From: an uncultured Rikenellaceae bacterium
Lineage (GTDB): Bacteria > Bacteroidota > Bacteroidia > Bacteroidales > Rikenellaceae
Length of the DNA stretch: 64,000 nt
Direction: 5' to 3'
Assembly: GCA_944321925.1 (NCBI GenBank)
Contig: CALUND010000005.1
Coordinates: 1 to 64,000 of the forward strand
Shown here one piece after another: positions 48,226 to 56,936 of the stretch (positions are counted from its first letter, which is position 1; each line of letters begins with the position of its first letter). A model generated the notes under the pieces. The model was given only the letters and a program-made list of their open reading frames with translations. It made no database searches and had not been told where the DNA came from. The translations under genes were made by a program, and so were the position numbers.

Positions 48226-49230
48226 CTACATCATCTTTCCGAAAGTGTGTCGTCCGAGCGCGTAACGGAGCAGAATCGATCCACCGAAGATCCCTTCCGG
48301 TTGTTTTGTCCGGTTGGCCTGAACGATGCGCCGTTTCTCTCGCAGCCGTTCTTTGGCTGCCCGGAAATCGCGGTGTGCCTGCCACACGGCCTTGAAACTT
48401 GCGGGATCTCCTTTCAACAGGAAAAGGGCGGCCGAAAGTCCGTCGAGAAGCATGCGTACGGTGAGAGTTGCATACAATCGGCTTTGCGGCAGGTTTTTAT
48501 AGAGCATGGCGAGGTTGTTGCGAAAATTGAGGTACTGTTTGCGGGGCGAGGCCGGTAGTGTTCCTCCGCCGAGATGGTAGACCTTGCTGCGGGGCTCCAC
48601 TCGGATGCGCAGACCGGCGAGTTGCATTCGCCAGCAGAGATCGATCTCCTCCTGGTGGGCAAAAAAGTCGGCGTCGAATCCGCCGAGCCTCCGGAAGTGT
48701 TCGGTTCGGCAGGCAAAACAGGCCCCCGTTGCCCAGAAGATATCCCGCGGCTCATCGTACTGTCCCCGGTCTTTCTCTACCGTGTTCAAAATGCGTCCCC
48801 GACAGAACGGATAGCCCAGCGCATCGATGAATCCTCCGCTTGCTCCGGCATATTCGAATCGGGTAGGGTCGTCGAGGGAGAGCAGTTTCGGGGCCGCGGC
48901 TCCGATATCGGGATGGCTTTCCAGCATCTCGATCAGCGGTTCGCACCATCCTTCGGGGGTCTCGACGTCGGAGTTGAGCAGGATGGCGATTTCGGCATCG
49001 ATTTCGGCCAACGCCCGGTTATAACCCTCGGCAAAGCCGTAGTTGCGGTCGAGCTGGATGGTGCATACGGTCGGAAACCGTTCTGCAAGCAGTGCGAGGG
49101 AGCGATCCGTCGATCCGTTGTCCGCTACGACGATCGTTACGTCGGGCGGCGTATTGCGGATTACGCTCGGCAGAAAACGGGCGAGTTGCCGTTCGCCGTT
49201 CCAGTTGAGTATGACGACAGCCGTTTTCAT
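48226..49230 (-). CDS. Glycosyltransferase family 2
   Basis: 334 residues. KTAVVILNWNGERQLARFLP at the N-terminus, VVADNGSTDRSL (DxG) and ILLNSDVETPEGW (DxD-like position) are GT2 features, with GGFDADFFAHQEEIDLCWRM the acceptor-side ED motif. A predicted amphipathic or membrane-proximal C-terminus follows (SAALFLLKGD). It likely builds rhamnosyl- or similar envelope glycans. Its start overlaps the upstream acyltransferase-like gene stop (49227-49230, ATGA). Confidence 0.9.
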   Translation of the reverse strand: MKTAVVILNWNGERQLARFLPSVIRNTPPDVTIVVADNGSTDRSLALLAERFPTVCTIQLDRNYGFAEGYNRALAEIDAEIAILLNSDVETPEGWCEPLIEMLESHPDIGAAAPKLLSLDDPTRFEYAGASGGFIDALGYPFCRGRILNTVEKDRGQYDEPRDIFWATGACFACRTEHFRRLGGFDADFFAHQEEIDLCWRMQLAGLRIRVEPRSKVYHLGGGTLPASPRKQYLNFRNNLAMLYKNLPQSRLYATLTVRMLLDGLSAALFLLKGDPASFKAVWQAHRDFRAAKERLREKRRIVQANRTKQPEGIFGGSILLRYALGRHTFGKMM

Positions 49231-50186
49231 GCCTTTGTCTCTTCCGAAATACCGTAACGTCGGTTGTAATTGGCGATAGCCTCAGCACTCGGACGGTGTT
49301 TCCACCGTTTGTGGGACCACATCCACAATTCGGGTCTCCGTCGGATCATCTCCTCCAGTTTGGCGACGTAGCGGGCCGTGATTTCGTGTTCGTCGACCTC
49401 CTCCGTACCGTCGTAGATCTCATCGAAATGGAGCCGATAGCGGGCTCGGGCCGGTTTCTCGATCTGCAGGAAATAGATGGGCAGGTGGAATCGTCGTGCG
49501 AGTTTTTCGGCTCCGGGGAAGAAGATGGTGGGTTGTCCGAGGAAACGATACCAATGGCTGTGTTCTGTTTTGGGCGGATTCTGGTCAGCGATCAGACCGA
49601 GAATGAGCGATCGGCCGTCGATACCTTCGCTGTGGCGGATGTAGTAGCGGGGCAGTTCGTGCATCGGTACGGGAATCATACCGAAACGGGAGCGCAACGT
49701 CTTGAAAAAACAGTCAAAAGCCTCGTTGTGGAGCGGATGGTAGGCTCCTGCGATCACGCAGTCGGGATCGTATAGCATGTAGGAGTTGTAATACTCCCAA
49801 CATCCGTAATGGGCCATCATGGCGATCCAGTTGCGGCCGGCCGTGCGTTTGCGCTGTTCGTCGAGGTCGGTGAATACGACCCGCTTCTCGAGATCTGCGC
49901 GGGAAATGCCTGCCAGATCGATCGTGTCGATGAAAACTTCGGCGAGGTTGTAGTAGAATTTGCGTTCGATCTCCCGCAACTCTTGCATGCTCTTTTCCGG
50001 GAACGACCGCGAGAGGTTTTCCCGCGTGATGCTTACTCGATAACGCGCTACCCGATAGAGCAGGAAATAGAGTACGTCTAATAGACAATGGTAGAGAAAC
50101 CAGTCGGGGAGCATTCCCGCGAGTCTGCACGACCAGAGGATCAGACGGTATCGGAATCGAGTCCAGGGCTCGGGGTTATTCGACAT
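49227..50186 (-). CDS. LpxL/HtrB-type lipid A acyltransferase
   Basis: 319 residues. The acyltransferase HX4D/E motif is AHYGCWE (about residue 126). An N-terminal hydrophobic helix anchors it (LPDWFLYHCLLDVLYFLLY). RENLSRSFPEKSMQELREIE and SLILGLIADQNPPKTEHSHW are the other family blocks. It adds secondary acyl chains to lipid A. Its start lies inside the end of the DUF389 gene (11-base overlap), so the three genes look coupled. A closer family assignment is not possible here. Confidence 0.88.
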   Translation of the reverse strand: MSNNPEPWTRFRYRLILWSCRLAGMLPDWFLYHCLLDVLYFLLYRVARYRVSITRENLSRSFPEKSMQELREIERKFYYNLAEVFIDTIDLAGISRADLEKRVVFTDLDEQRKRTAGRNWIAMMAHYGCWEYYNSYMLYDPDCVIAGAYHPLHNEAFDCFFKTLRSRFGMIPVPMHELPRYYIRHSEGIDGRSLILGLIADQNPPKTEHSHWYRFLGQPTIFFPGAEKLARRFHLPIYFLQIEKPARARYRLHFDEIYDGTEEVDEHEITARYVAKLEEMIRRRPELWMWSHKRWKHRPSAEAIANYNRRYGISEETKA

Positions 50187-51567
50187 AGAGCTTTACTTTT
50201 TCCGTTTTGCTTCTCACCTGCAGCCAACGTACGATGGTTTCGTGGTTTTCCTGGGTGAGCGGTGTCGTTGGGGCGACGATGCAGACCAGGATCGTATCGC
50301 AAGGCTGTCCGGAGGTGCGGAAGACCACCTGTCGGGAGAGCGAGATGCGTTCGATGTTGGAGAAAAGGACTCCGCATTCGCGGGTGATCTTGTCGAACTC
50401 TTCCGTGTGCATTTCGGCGTTGTGCAATGCCAACTGCTCTTCCAATTCGGCAATCTGTCGGTTCTTCTCGTCGAGCAGTTCGGAGTAGCCGTGCTGCATG
50501 GAGCTGATGTCGATCATGTCCGTCGTTCCGTTGGGTTGCCGGACAATCAGGGTGCAGTTCTTCAGATCGTAGGCTGCGAGTTGAGCCCGGGCGTTCTCGA
50601 TCACGTCCTGTTCGATCGGTTTCCCGAAGAGGACGATTTCGAGTGTGGAAGGCGTTTTGCGCCGGGGGGAGTAGTGTTTGCTGTATTCGAGTACGCGTGT
50701 TTCGGGGAACTGGAAGACGTTTTGTACGTATCGTTCGGCATTCTCTTCGAAGAAGGTCTGGTTTATGATACGGTATGCGAGGAAGATGCTCGGAATAATC
50801 GTAATGAGAGTTACGGCCATCATGTAGCGTTTCATCTTCCGTTCGGCCTGAGGCTCGACGAACACTTTTTTGTCGTACTTCAGGAAACGGACCACGAGGT
50901 AGGTCGCCAGGGCGATGAAGACCGTGTTGATGAAGAACAGGTAGGCGGCTCCGAGGAAATAGCGGAACTGCAGGGTTGCCAGTCCGAATCCGGCCGTGCA
51001 GAGCGGGGGCATGAGGGCGGTGGCGATGGCCACGCCGGAGATGACGGTGTAGGTGCGGTCTTTGCGCGTTTGGGCAACGATACCGGCAGCGCCGCCGAAA
51101 AAGGCGATGAGCACGTCGTAAGTGGTCGGCATCGTGCGGGCGAGCAGTTCGCTTTGCGCATTGCTCAGCGGGGAGATCATGAAATAGATGGTAGCTGTGA
51201 CGATCGAGGTGCCAACCATGAAGCCGAAGTTACGTAACGATCGTTTCAGCAGGTCGCTGTCGTTGATGCCGAGAGCGAGTCCGAAGCCCATGATCGGTCC
51301 CATCAGCGGGGAGATGAGCATTGCGCCGATGATGACGGCCGTGGAGTTGACATTGAGTCCGAGGGAGGCCACGAAAGTGGCGAAAATCAGAATCCATAGG
51401 TTGGTGCCTCGGAAAATGACGCCACGACGGATATTTTCTACCACTTCGGCCTGCGGTGCACTGTCTTCCGTCAGGTCGAACCGTTTACGGAAACTCTCGA
51501 AAAGTTCGTGGGCCCAGTTGCGTCGGGAAGAGCCCGAAGGTGTCGTGTTGTTGGTTTGCGAATCCAT
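50176..51567 (-). CDS. DUF389 (TIGR00341) membrane protein
   Basis: 463 residues. The membrane part (about 55-240) contains the family blocks STAVIIGAMLISPLMGPIMG and ISGVAIATALMPPLCTAGFG. A further ~220 residues form a soluble domain with a coiled coil (SELLDEKNRQIAELEEQLAL). DUF389 proteins are widespread membrane proteins without an established transport substrate. It lies between rsmI and the LpxL-like gene on the minus strand. Confidence 0.88.
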   Translation of the reverse strand: MDSQTNNTTPSGSSRRNWAHELFESFRKRFDLTEDSAPQAEVVENIRRGVIFRGTNLWILIFATFVASLGLNVNSTAVIIGAMLISPLMGPIMGFGLALGINDSDLLKRSLRNFGFMVGTSIVTATIYFMISPLSNAQSELLARTMPTTYDVLIAFFGGAAGIVAQTRKDRTYTVISGVAIATALMPPLCTAGFGLATLQFRYFLGAAYLFFINTVFIALATYLVVRFLKYDKKVFVEPQAERKMKRYMMAVTLITIIPSIFLAYRIINQTFFEENAERYVQNVFQFPETRVLEYSKHYSPRRKTPSTLEIVLFGKPIEQDVIENARAQLAAYDLKNCTLIVRQPNGTTDMIDISSMQHGYSELLDEKNRQIAELEEQLALHNAEMHTEEFDKITRECGVLFSNIERISLSRQVVFRTSGQPCDTILVCIVAPTTPLTQENHETIVRWLQVRSKTEKVKLYVE

Positions 51568-51590
51568 GATTTATTCTGCGTTTTCTTCGT

Positions 51591-52292
51591 TCATTGGTTG
51601 ATTTCGTCTGCTTTTTCCGGTTTGGGCCTGCCTGCGACCACGATGACGAACTCTCCCTTCGGTTCATGCGTTTGGAAATGGGTTATCAACTCTTCCAGCG
51701 TTCCCCGTACGGTCTCTTCGAATTTCTTGGTCAACTCGCGCGAGACGGCGGCTTTCCGTTCTGCGCCGAACGTTGCCGCGAACTGTTCGAGGGTTTTCCC
51801 GATTCGATAGGGCGATTCGTAGAAGATCATGGTGCGCTCTTCGTCGGCCAGTTCGGCGAGCCGTTTGGACCTTCCTTTTTTCACCGGCAGGAATCCTTCG
51901 AAACAGAAGCGATCGAGCGGGAATCCGCTCTGTACGAGTGCGGGGACGAATGCTGTTGCCCCGGGGAGTGTTTCTACCTCGATGTCGGCTCCGAGGCACT
52001 CTCTGACGAGCATGAATCCCGGATCGGAGATGCCAGGAGTTCCGGCGTCGCTGATGAGTGCGGCGGTTCGGTTGCCTTCCAATTCGGCAGCTACCCGGTG
52101 AACCGTCTGGTGCTCGTTGAACTTGTGGTGCGAAACGAGCCGCTTTTCGATGCCCAGATGACGGAGCAGGATCGAGGAAGTACGGGTGTCCTCGGCCAGA
52201 ATGAAGTCGGCTTCCTGCAGTACGCGAATCGCCCGGAGGGTGATGTCGTCGAGGTTACCGATCGGCGTGGGGACGATGTAGAGTTTGCCCAT
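51591..52292 (-). CDS. rsmI: 16S rRNA (cytidine1402-2'-O)-methyltransferase
   Basis: 233 residues. It begins MGKLYIVPTPIGNLDDITLR, the family signature, followed by AEDTRTSSILLRHL and ALISDAGTPGISDPGFMLV. VETLPGATAFVPALVQSG is the SAM-binding region. It methylates C1402 in the decoding centre. It is about 50 residues shorter than the E. coli protein at the C-terminus, which is usual for the shorter family members. Upstream is the Pro/Thr-rich gene at 52306. Confidence 0.95.
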   Translation of the reverse strand: MGKLYIVPTPIGNLDDITLRAIRVLQEADFILAEDTRTSSILLRHLGIEKRLVSHHKFNEHQTVHRVAAELEGNRTAALISDAGTPGISDPGFMLVRECLGADIEVETLPGATAFVPALVQSGFPLDRFCFEGFLPVKKGRSKRLAELADEERTMIFYESPYRIGKTLEQFAATFGAERKAAVSRELTKKFEETVRGTLEELITHFQTHEPKGEFVIVVAGRPKPEKADEINQ

Positions 52293-52305
52293 CTCTGTGT
52301 CCGGT

Positions 52306-53400
52306 TCAGGAGAGTTTTCGTACCAGCAGTTCCATCAGTCGTTTGGCGCCATCGCTGTTCGGATTCCACTCGAAATTTTCGTGGAGGTAGAGCAACGCTT
52401 CGTCGAGGTCGCTGAATTGGTCGAGTGCGGCGATCGTCTCTTCGAACGTGTCGGCGTTGCCATTGAACAGGTCGCGGATCATCAGGAACTTGTCGTTGAT
52501 CCCGATCGCTTTCCGCAGCAGGGTGGTCTCGTCCGCCGCGATTTTCGATGCAATGTCTTTGGGCGGACACTGGAAGCTGTCGCCCAAGGTCTGTCCGTGA
52601 GCATGGATCACATCGCCCAGAACCGTTTTCCGATCTTGCAGGGTATTTCTTTCTGGCTCGACGGTTATTTTCCGTTCTGTCGTTACCGCTGCTTGCGGGG
52701 CGCTTGGTTCGGGACGGGGTGTGACCGTCGTTTTGGGAGCAGTCGTTTCGGCCTGGGGTGCGGGTTGGGCCTCCTGCACGGGCTTCTCCGGTTCGGTTTC
52801 GAGGGAGACCTCCGTTTGGATGATCGGATCGGGAACGATCAGATGGTCGTCGTTTTCAATCGAGCAGGAGGAGTAGGCGGTTCGGGGTTCCGAAAGTCCG
52901 TCGTACAGCGAACGGATCAGGTCGCGATCGGTGTGCCTCTTTGGGCGAGGCGGAACTTCTTCCATCTGTTGTGCGACGGACTCTTCTTCCGTCTGTTGTG
53001 CGACGGGCTCTTCCGGAGTTGCGGGATGTTCCTCCGTTTGAAGCTCGTTTGTGCAGCCGGTTTCCTCCGCCGTTTTTATTTCTTTTGGGGCCTCCATTGT
53101 CGTCGTTTCGGTTGGCGTTGTTCCGGTGGCGACGGGCTCCGGGATTTCAGGTTCCGGGGTAACGATCGGTTCCGCGACCCTTTCCGGTCGGGTGATCGTT
53201 GCCGTTTCGGGGGTGGCAGAGCTATCCGTGCGAAGATCTTGCGGTTGATCTTCGCGCAGGAATTTGACCTCTTCGTACAGATTGCGCAGCAAATCGAGTA
53301 CGAGGTCGCGTTCGATATCGTTCACACGTTCCTGCACCTCCCAAGCCGACACCAGTGTGCCGAGACGCAGGGCCTCTTTTTTGATCTTGCTCAGACTCAT
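52306..53400 (-). CDS. Protein with Pro/Thr/Glu-rich linker, Bacteroidetes-type, unknown
   Basis: 364 residues. The first ~50 residues are helical (VQERVNDIERDLVLDLLRNL), residues ~60-260 are a low-complexity linker of Pro, Thr, Glu and Ala containing a tandem repeat, and the last ~100 residues are a compact helical domain (DKFLMIRDLFNGNADTFEET, ending RLMELLVRKLS). No signal peptide, so probably cytoplasmic. It stands between rsmI and the ACT-domain gene. No family function recognised. Confidence 0.7.
   Translation of the reverse strand: MSLSKIKKEALRLGTLVSAWEVQERVNDIERDLVLDLLRNLYEEVKFLREDQPQDLRTDSSATPETATITRPERVAEPIVTPEPEIPEPVATGTTPTETTTMEAPKEIKTAEETGCTNELQTEEHPATPEEPVAQQTEEESVAQQMEEVPPRPKRHTDRDLIRSLYDGLSEPRTAYSSCSIENDDHLIVPDPIIQTEVSLETEPEKPVQEAQPAPQAETTAPKTTVTPRPEPSAPQAAVTTERKITVEPERNTLQDRKTVLGDVIHAHGQTLGDSFQCPPKDIASKIAADETTLLRKAIGINDKFLMIRDLFNGNADTFEETIAALDQFSDLDEALLYLHENFEWNPNSDGAKRLMELLVRKLS
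52957..53010. repeat. Two tandem 27-bp units in the Pro/Thr-rich gene
   Basis: Units 52957-52983 and 52984-53010 differ at two positions. They encode nine-residue units close to EPVAQQTEE / ESVAQQMEE in the linker, and keep the frame, so copy-number change would only alter linker length. Confidence 0.8.
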
Positions 53401-53418
53401 ATTGTTTCCTTTGTCGTT

Positions 53419-54096
53419 TTAGAATTTATTCCCTTTTTTCGCCTCCATCAGGATGGAGAAGGCGCGATGGATGTCGTTATCGCTGACCAATACGGTAAAT
53501 TCATTGGTTGTACTGATCACTTCGGCGATGTTGATGTTGTCCCAAGCCAGCTCCTTGAAGATGTAGTAATAGACTCCCGGACACAGCGCGTTGTCGTTGG
53601 GGAGTTTGACGGTTATGGAGGAGAGATTGTCGGTTTTGGCCAACAGCCGTTCGGTTTGGAAAATGCGCTCGACGGAGGCCGAAAGCGAATTGCTGACCAC
53701 GAGGGTCGTTTCGTAGATGCCTTGACAAAAGGTGCAGAACATCTCTTTTCCGGCTACCGGTTCGTGGATCGCCTGGAGCAATTCCTCCTGGCGGCTGTAG
53801 AGCGTGGAGGAGTTGGCATAGGTGAAATCGGTCAGGTTCGAGCGGACGATGATGTCGCCCAGGTTTTCGATTACGCGGCGGAACTTGAGATTCGACGTCA
53901 GTTCGAGTCGCGGGACGAGTCGGTTCAGGGCCATGATGACGGCACTTTCGTTGACCGGCTTGCCGATTTTATGTTCGATTTCCGGTTTGAGTTGTCGGGC
54001 GAGAGCCGACAGGTTGATCAGACCTTCGATGAGAGCTCCTTCCAGAAAGGGTTTCTTCTTGATCACGTCCTCTACGACATTCGGAATGGTGAGCAT
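53419..54096 (-). CDS. ACT-domain-like protein divergent from lysA
   Basis: 225 residues. A helical N-terminal region (LTIPNVVEDVIKKKPFLEGA, then a conserved LIEGLINLSALARQLKPEIE) is followed by an ACT-like C-terminal domain (about 155-220) with SSITVKLPNDNALCPGVYYY, then INIAEVISTTNEFTVLVSDN. Similar proteins lie beside lysA or aspartate-kinase genes in Bacteroidetes and may sense an amino acid, perhaps lysine. No kinase domain is present. It is transcribed divergently from lysA (204-base gap). Confidence 0.7.
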   Translation of the reverse strand: MLTIPNVVEDVIKKKPFLEGALIEGLINLSALARQLKPEIEHKIGKPVNESAVIMALNRLVPRLELTSNLKFRRVIENLGDIIVRSNLTDFTYANSSTLYSRQEELLQAIHEPVAGKEMFCTFCQGIYETTLVVSNSLSASVERIFQTERLLAKTDNLSSITVKLPNDNALCPGVYYYIFKELAWDNINIAEVISTTNEFTVLVSDNDIHRAFSILMEAKKGNKF

Positions 54097-54300
54097 GGCG
54101 TTTGTCAGTTAGGTTTTTGTTGCGGCTTTCCTGATGGAGAGAAAACGGGAAAACCGATGTGGAAATTTTTACTTGTGTTGAATTTGTTGCAAAAAAACGC
54201 AATTTTTTCTGAAGAAACAAACAATTTGACCTACTTTCGCCGATGAAATCAAACAAAATGTTATTTCATCGATTGAATTGAAAAATCTGAAACTTCCGAT

Positions 54301-55458
54301 ATGCTTAGCCGAGAAATAAAGGATAAACTGATGGAGCGCGAGACTCCGTTTTATCTCTATGATATGGGGTTGCTCCGGCGTACGTTGGAGACGATCCGTA
54401 CGGAATCATCCCGTTACGGATTCAAAGTGCACTATGCGGTCAAGGCCAATTTCGACGAAGAGCTTCTGAAAGTGATTCGCGAATATGGCTTGGGGATCGA
54501 TTGCGTGAGCGGAAACGAGCTTCGTCTGGTACGCAGTCTCGGGTTCCCGGCTTCGAGCGTGGTGTATGCCGGAGTGGGAAAGAGCGACAAGGAGATCCGT
54601 TACGCGATCGAGGAGGGTATTTGCGCCTTTAATTGCGAGTCGCGTCAGGAGTTGCAGGTCATCAACGAGATAGCCGGTCGGCTCGGACTCCGTGCACGCG
54701 TGGCCTTGCGGGTCAATCCCGACGTCGATCCCCATACGCATCGCCATATCTCGACCGGTCATGCCGACAGCAAATTCGGAATTGCCTATACGGAGATCGA
54801 GGAGGTGGCCCGCGAGTTCGCTTCGCTGGAACATGTCGAGTTGGTGGGACTCCACTTCCATATCGGCTCGCAGATTCTCGACATGCGGATCTTCGAATAT
54901 TTCTGCAAACGGGTCAATACGCTGTTGGGATGGTTCCGTGAGCACGGATTCCCGATCCATTACCTCAATATGGGCGGCGGTCTGGGAATCGATTACGAAC
55001 GTCCCGATCAGTTCCCTGTGACCGATTTCGCCGATTATTTCGCCACGTTCGATCGTTTTCTCGATCGCGAGGGGATGGAGGTCCATTTCGAATTGGGGCG
55101 TGCCGTGGTTGCACAGTGCGGCGAGCTGATTACCCGGGTGCTGTTCGAGAAGGTCAATGCCCTCGGTCATCACGTGGTGATCGTCGATGCCAGCATGTCG
55201 CAACTGATTCGTCCGGCGCTCTATGAGGCCTATCACGCCATCGAGAACCTTTCGGCGCGTTCCGCGGAGACGGGAACCTACACCATCGCGGGAACGGTGT
55301 GCGAATCTGCCGATGTATTCGCCAAGGAGCGTACGCTTCCCCGGTTGCAACGGGGCGACCTGCTTTCCATCAAGTCGGCCGGGGCGTATGGGGCTTCGAT
55401 GGCTTCGCGCTACAACCTTCATGATTTCCCGGAGTCGGTCTACAGCGATCGTCTCTGA
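54301..55458 (+). CDS. lysA: Diaminopimelate decarboxylase
   Basis: 385 residues. PLP-binding lysine lies in YGFKVHYAVKANFDEELL (about 45), the phosphate-binding GGGLGIDYE is near residue 228, and the substrate-binding ELGRAVVAQCGELITRVL has the position of the EPGR motif (Leu replaces Pro). It converts meso-diaminopimelate to lysine. The ATG at 54301 is used. It has no other lysine-pathway gene next to it except the divergent ACT-like gene. Confidence 0.94.
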   Translation: MLSREIKDKLMERETPFYLYDMGLLRRTLETIRTESSRYGFKVHYAVKANFDEELLKVIREYGLGIDCVSGNELRLVRSLGFPASSVVYAGVGKSDKEIRYAIEEGICAFNCESRQELQVINEIAGRLGLRARVALRVNPDVDPHTHRHISTGHADSKFGIAYTEIEEVAREFASLEHVELVGLHFHIGSQILDMRIFEYFCKRVNTLLGWFREHGFPIHYLNMGGGLGIDYERPDQFPVTDFADYFATFDRFLDREGMEVHFELGRAVVAQCGELITRVLFEKVNALGHHVVIVDASMSQLIRPALYEAYHAIENLSARSAETGTYTIAGTVCESADVFAKERTLPRLQRGDLLSIKSAGAYGASMASRYNLHDFPESVYSDRL

Positions 55459-55520
55459 TAATCGTGTCGCAACTCTTTTCGGCTCGGTCGAAAGGGGTAT
55501 CTCCGGATACTTTTCGTTTT

Positions 55521-55553
55521 GGAGCGGCTTGATTCGAGCCGCTCCGTTCTTTT
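55521..55553 (+). terminator. Terminator after lysA
   Basis: Nine-base inverted repeat 55521-55529 / 55537-55545 with a 7-base loop and T-rich tail, 62 bases after the lysA stop. Confidence 0.75.
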
Positions 55554-55615
55554 GTCCGATGCAGAGTGCGAATGATGCTGTCGGTTGAGAAATCTCCGAC
55601 AACCTCAAGGCATTT

Positions 55616-55647
55616 GTTGGACGGAAACGGGAAATTTTTTAACTTTA
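55616..55647 (+). promoter_or_regulatory. Likely promoter for the DUF5009-like gene
   Basis: GTTG (55616-55619), 20 bases, TAACTTTA (55640-55647): close to the consensus but with A in place of the last G. The gene starts at 55671. Confidence 0.5.
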
Positions 55648-55670
55648 ACCATTCTGTGAATTAAAATAAT

Positions 55671-56813
55671 ATGCAAATGGGTAAACTTTCCGATTTTTCT
55701 GGTTCGCAACCCTCCGGACGACTCATGTCACTCGATGCGCTTCGGGGTTTCGACATGTTGTTCATCATGGGTTTTGCCGGTTTGGTTACGGCAGTGGCTC
55801 ATCTTTTTCCGGGCGGAGTGAGCGATTGGTTCATCGCCCAGATGGGGCATGCCCAGTGGGACGGGCTGTTCCATCACGACACGATTTTCCCGTTGTTTCT
55901 TTTCATCGCGGGCGTTTCGTTTCCCTACTCTTTTGCCAAGCAGCAGGAGGCGGGGGCATCCCGGGGCAAGATCCATTGGAAGATATTTCGGCGGGCGTTG
56001 GTCCTGATCCTGCTCGGATTGGTCTATAACGGATTGTTCCGTCTTCAGCTCGATACGTTGCGTTTTCCCAGCGTATTGGCGCGTATCGGTTTGGCCTGGA
56101 TGTTTGCGGCGCTGTTGTTCGTCCATTTCGGAGTCCGTACGCGGGCGGTGATCGCTGCGGTCATTTTGTTGGGATACGGCTTTTTCTGCCAGTTCGTAGG
56201 GGCCCCCGATGCGCCGGCCGGAGCTTCGCCACTCTCCTACGAGGGGTGTTATGCCGGGTACATCGACCGCATGACGCTCGTCCCCCACATGATCGGCACT
56301 ACGCTCGATCCGGAGGGTATCCTGAGCACACTGCCCGCTATCGTGACGGCGATGCTCGGAATGTTTACCGGCGAATTTATTCGGCGTCAGGACAATACCC
56401 TGACAGGTGCGAAGAAAGCGGCATACATGGCTGGAGCAGCCGTTGTGCTGATCGGGATCGGGTTGTTGTGGAATGAATTTGTGCCGATCAATAAGAAGCT
56501 GTGGAGCAGTTCGTTCGTTTGTACGGTGGGTGGCTATTCGCTGGCCATGCTGGCGCTGTTCTACTACCTGATCGATGTGCGCGGTTATCGTAAGTGGACC
56601 CTCTTTTTCCGGGTGATTGGATTGAATTCCATCACGATCTATATGGCCCAGCGAATGATCAATTTTTCGTTTACTTCGAAATTCTTTCTCGGCGGATTGG
56701 CTTCGCTGCTTCCCGAATCGGGGGCAGAGGTGCTCTATAGTGCCGGTTATGTGGCTGTTTGCTGGCTCTTCCTCTATTTCCTCTACCGGCAGAAGATCTT
56801 TTTGAAAGTATAG
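55671..56813 (+). CDS. HGSNAT/NagX-like membrane acyltransferase (DUF5009 type)
   Basis: 380 residues, about 10 transmembrane helices. RLMSLDALRGFDMLFIMGFA near the N-terminus is the conserved entry of heparan-alpha-glucosaminide N-acetyltransferase-like proteins, and FPLFLFIAGVSFPYSFAKQQ follows. The C-terminal helix has GLNSITIYMAQRMINFSF. Relatives transfer acetyl groups across membranes or act in sugar metabolism. The substrate is unknown. It ends before a bidirectional terminator shared with the fimbrillin-like gene. Confidence 0.85.
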   Translation: MQMGKLSDFSGSQPSGRLMSLDALRGFDMLFIMGFAGLVTAVAHLFPGGVSDWFIAQMGHAQWDGLFHHDTIFPLFLFIAGVSFPYSFAKQQEAGASRGKIHWKIFRRALVLILLGLVYNGLFRLQLDTLRFPSVLARIGLAWMFAALLFVHFGVRTRAVIAAVILLGYGFFCQFVGAPDAPAGASPLSYEGCYAGYIDRMTLVPHMIGTTLDPEGILSTLPAIVTAMLGMFTGEFIRRQDNTLTGAKKAAYMAGAAVVLIGIGLLWNEFVPINKKLWSSSFVCTVGGYSLAMLALFYYLIDVRGYRKWTLFFRVIGLNSITIYMAQRMINFSFTSKFFLGGLASLLPESGAEVLYSAGYVAVCWLFLYFLYRQKIFLKV

Positions 56814-56880
56814 GTTCCCGTTTGGGGTTCCGGAGCAGCATGGGAGCGTGCGGTTTTGCGACAGACCGTGACCCTGCACA

Positions 56881-56919
56881 AAAAAACGTCGTCCGAACTG
56901 TTCGGACGACGTTTTTTTT
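56881..56919. terminator. Bidirectional terminator between converging genes
   Basis: Near-perfect inverted repeat 56881-56898 / 56900-56917 with A and T tracts on either side, lying between the converging genes that end at 56813 and 56937. Confidence 0.85.
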
Positions 56920-56936
56920 GTGAATGGCGCAGAATT

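Noticed and set aside
52957..53010. CRISPR-like or phase-variable repeat
   Set aside because: Only two adjacent 27-base units without spacers, and the unit length is a multiple of three, so changes keep the frame.
52285..54246. A 653-codon plus-strand frame over the Pro/Thr-rich and ACT-like genes
   Set aside because: Phe/Arg/Gly/Val-rich composition and low complexity opposite a Pro/Thr/Glu-rich coding region; no domain.
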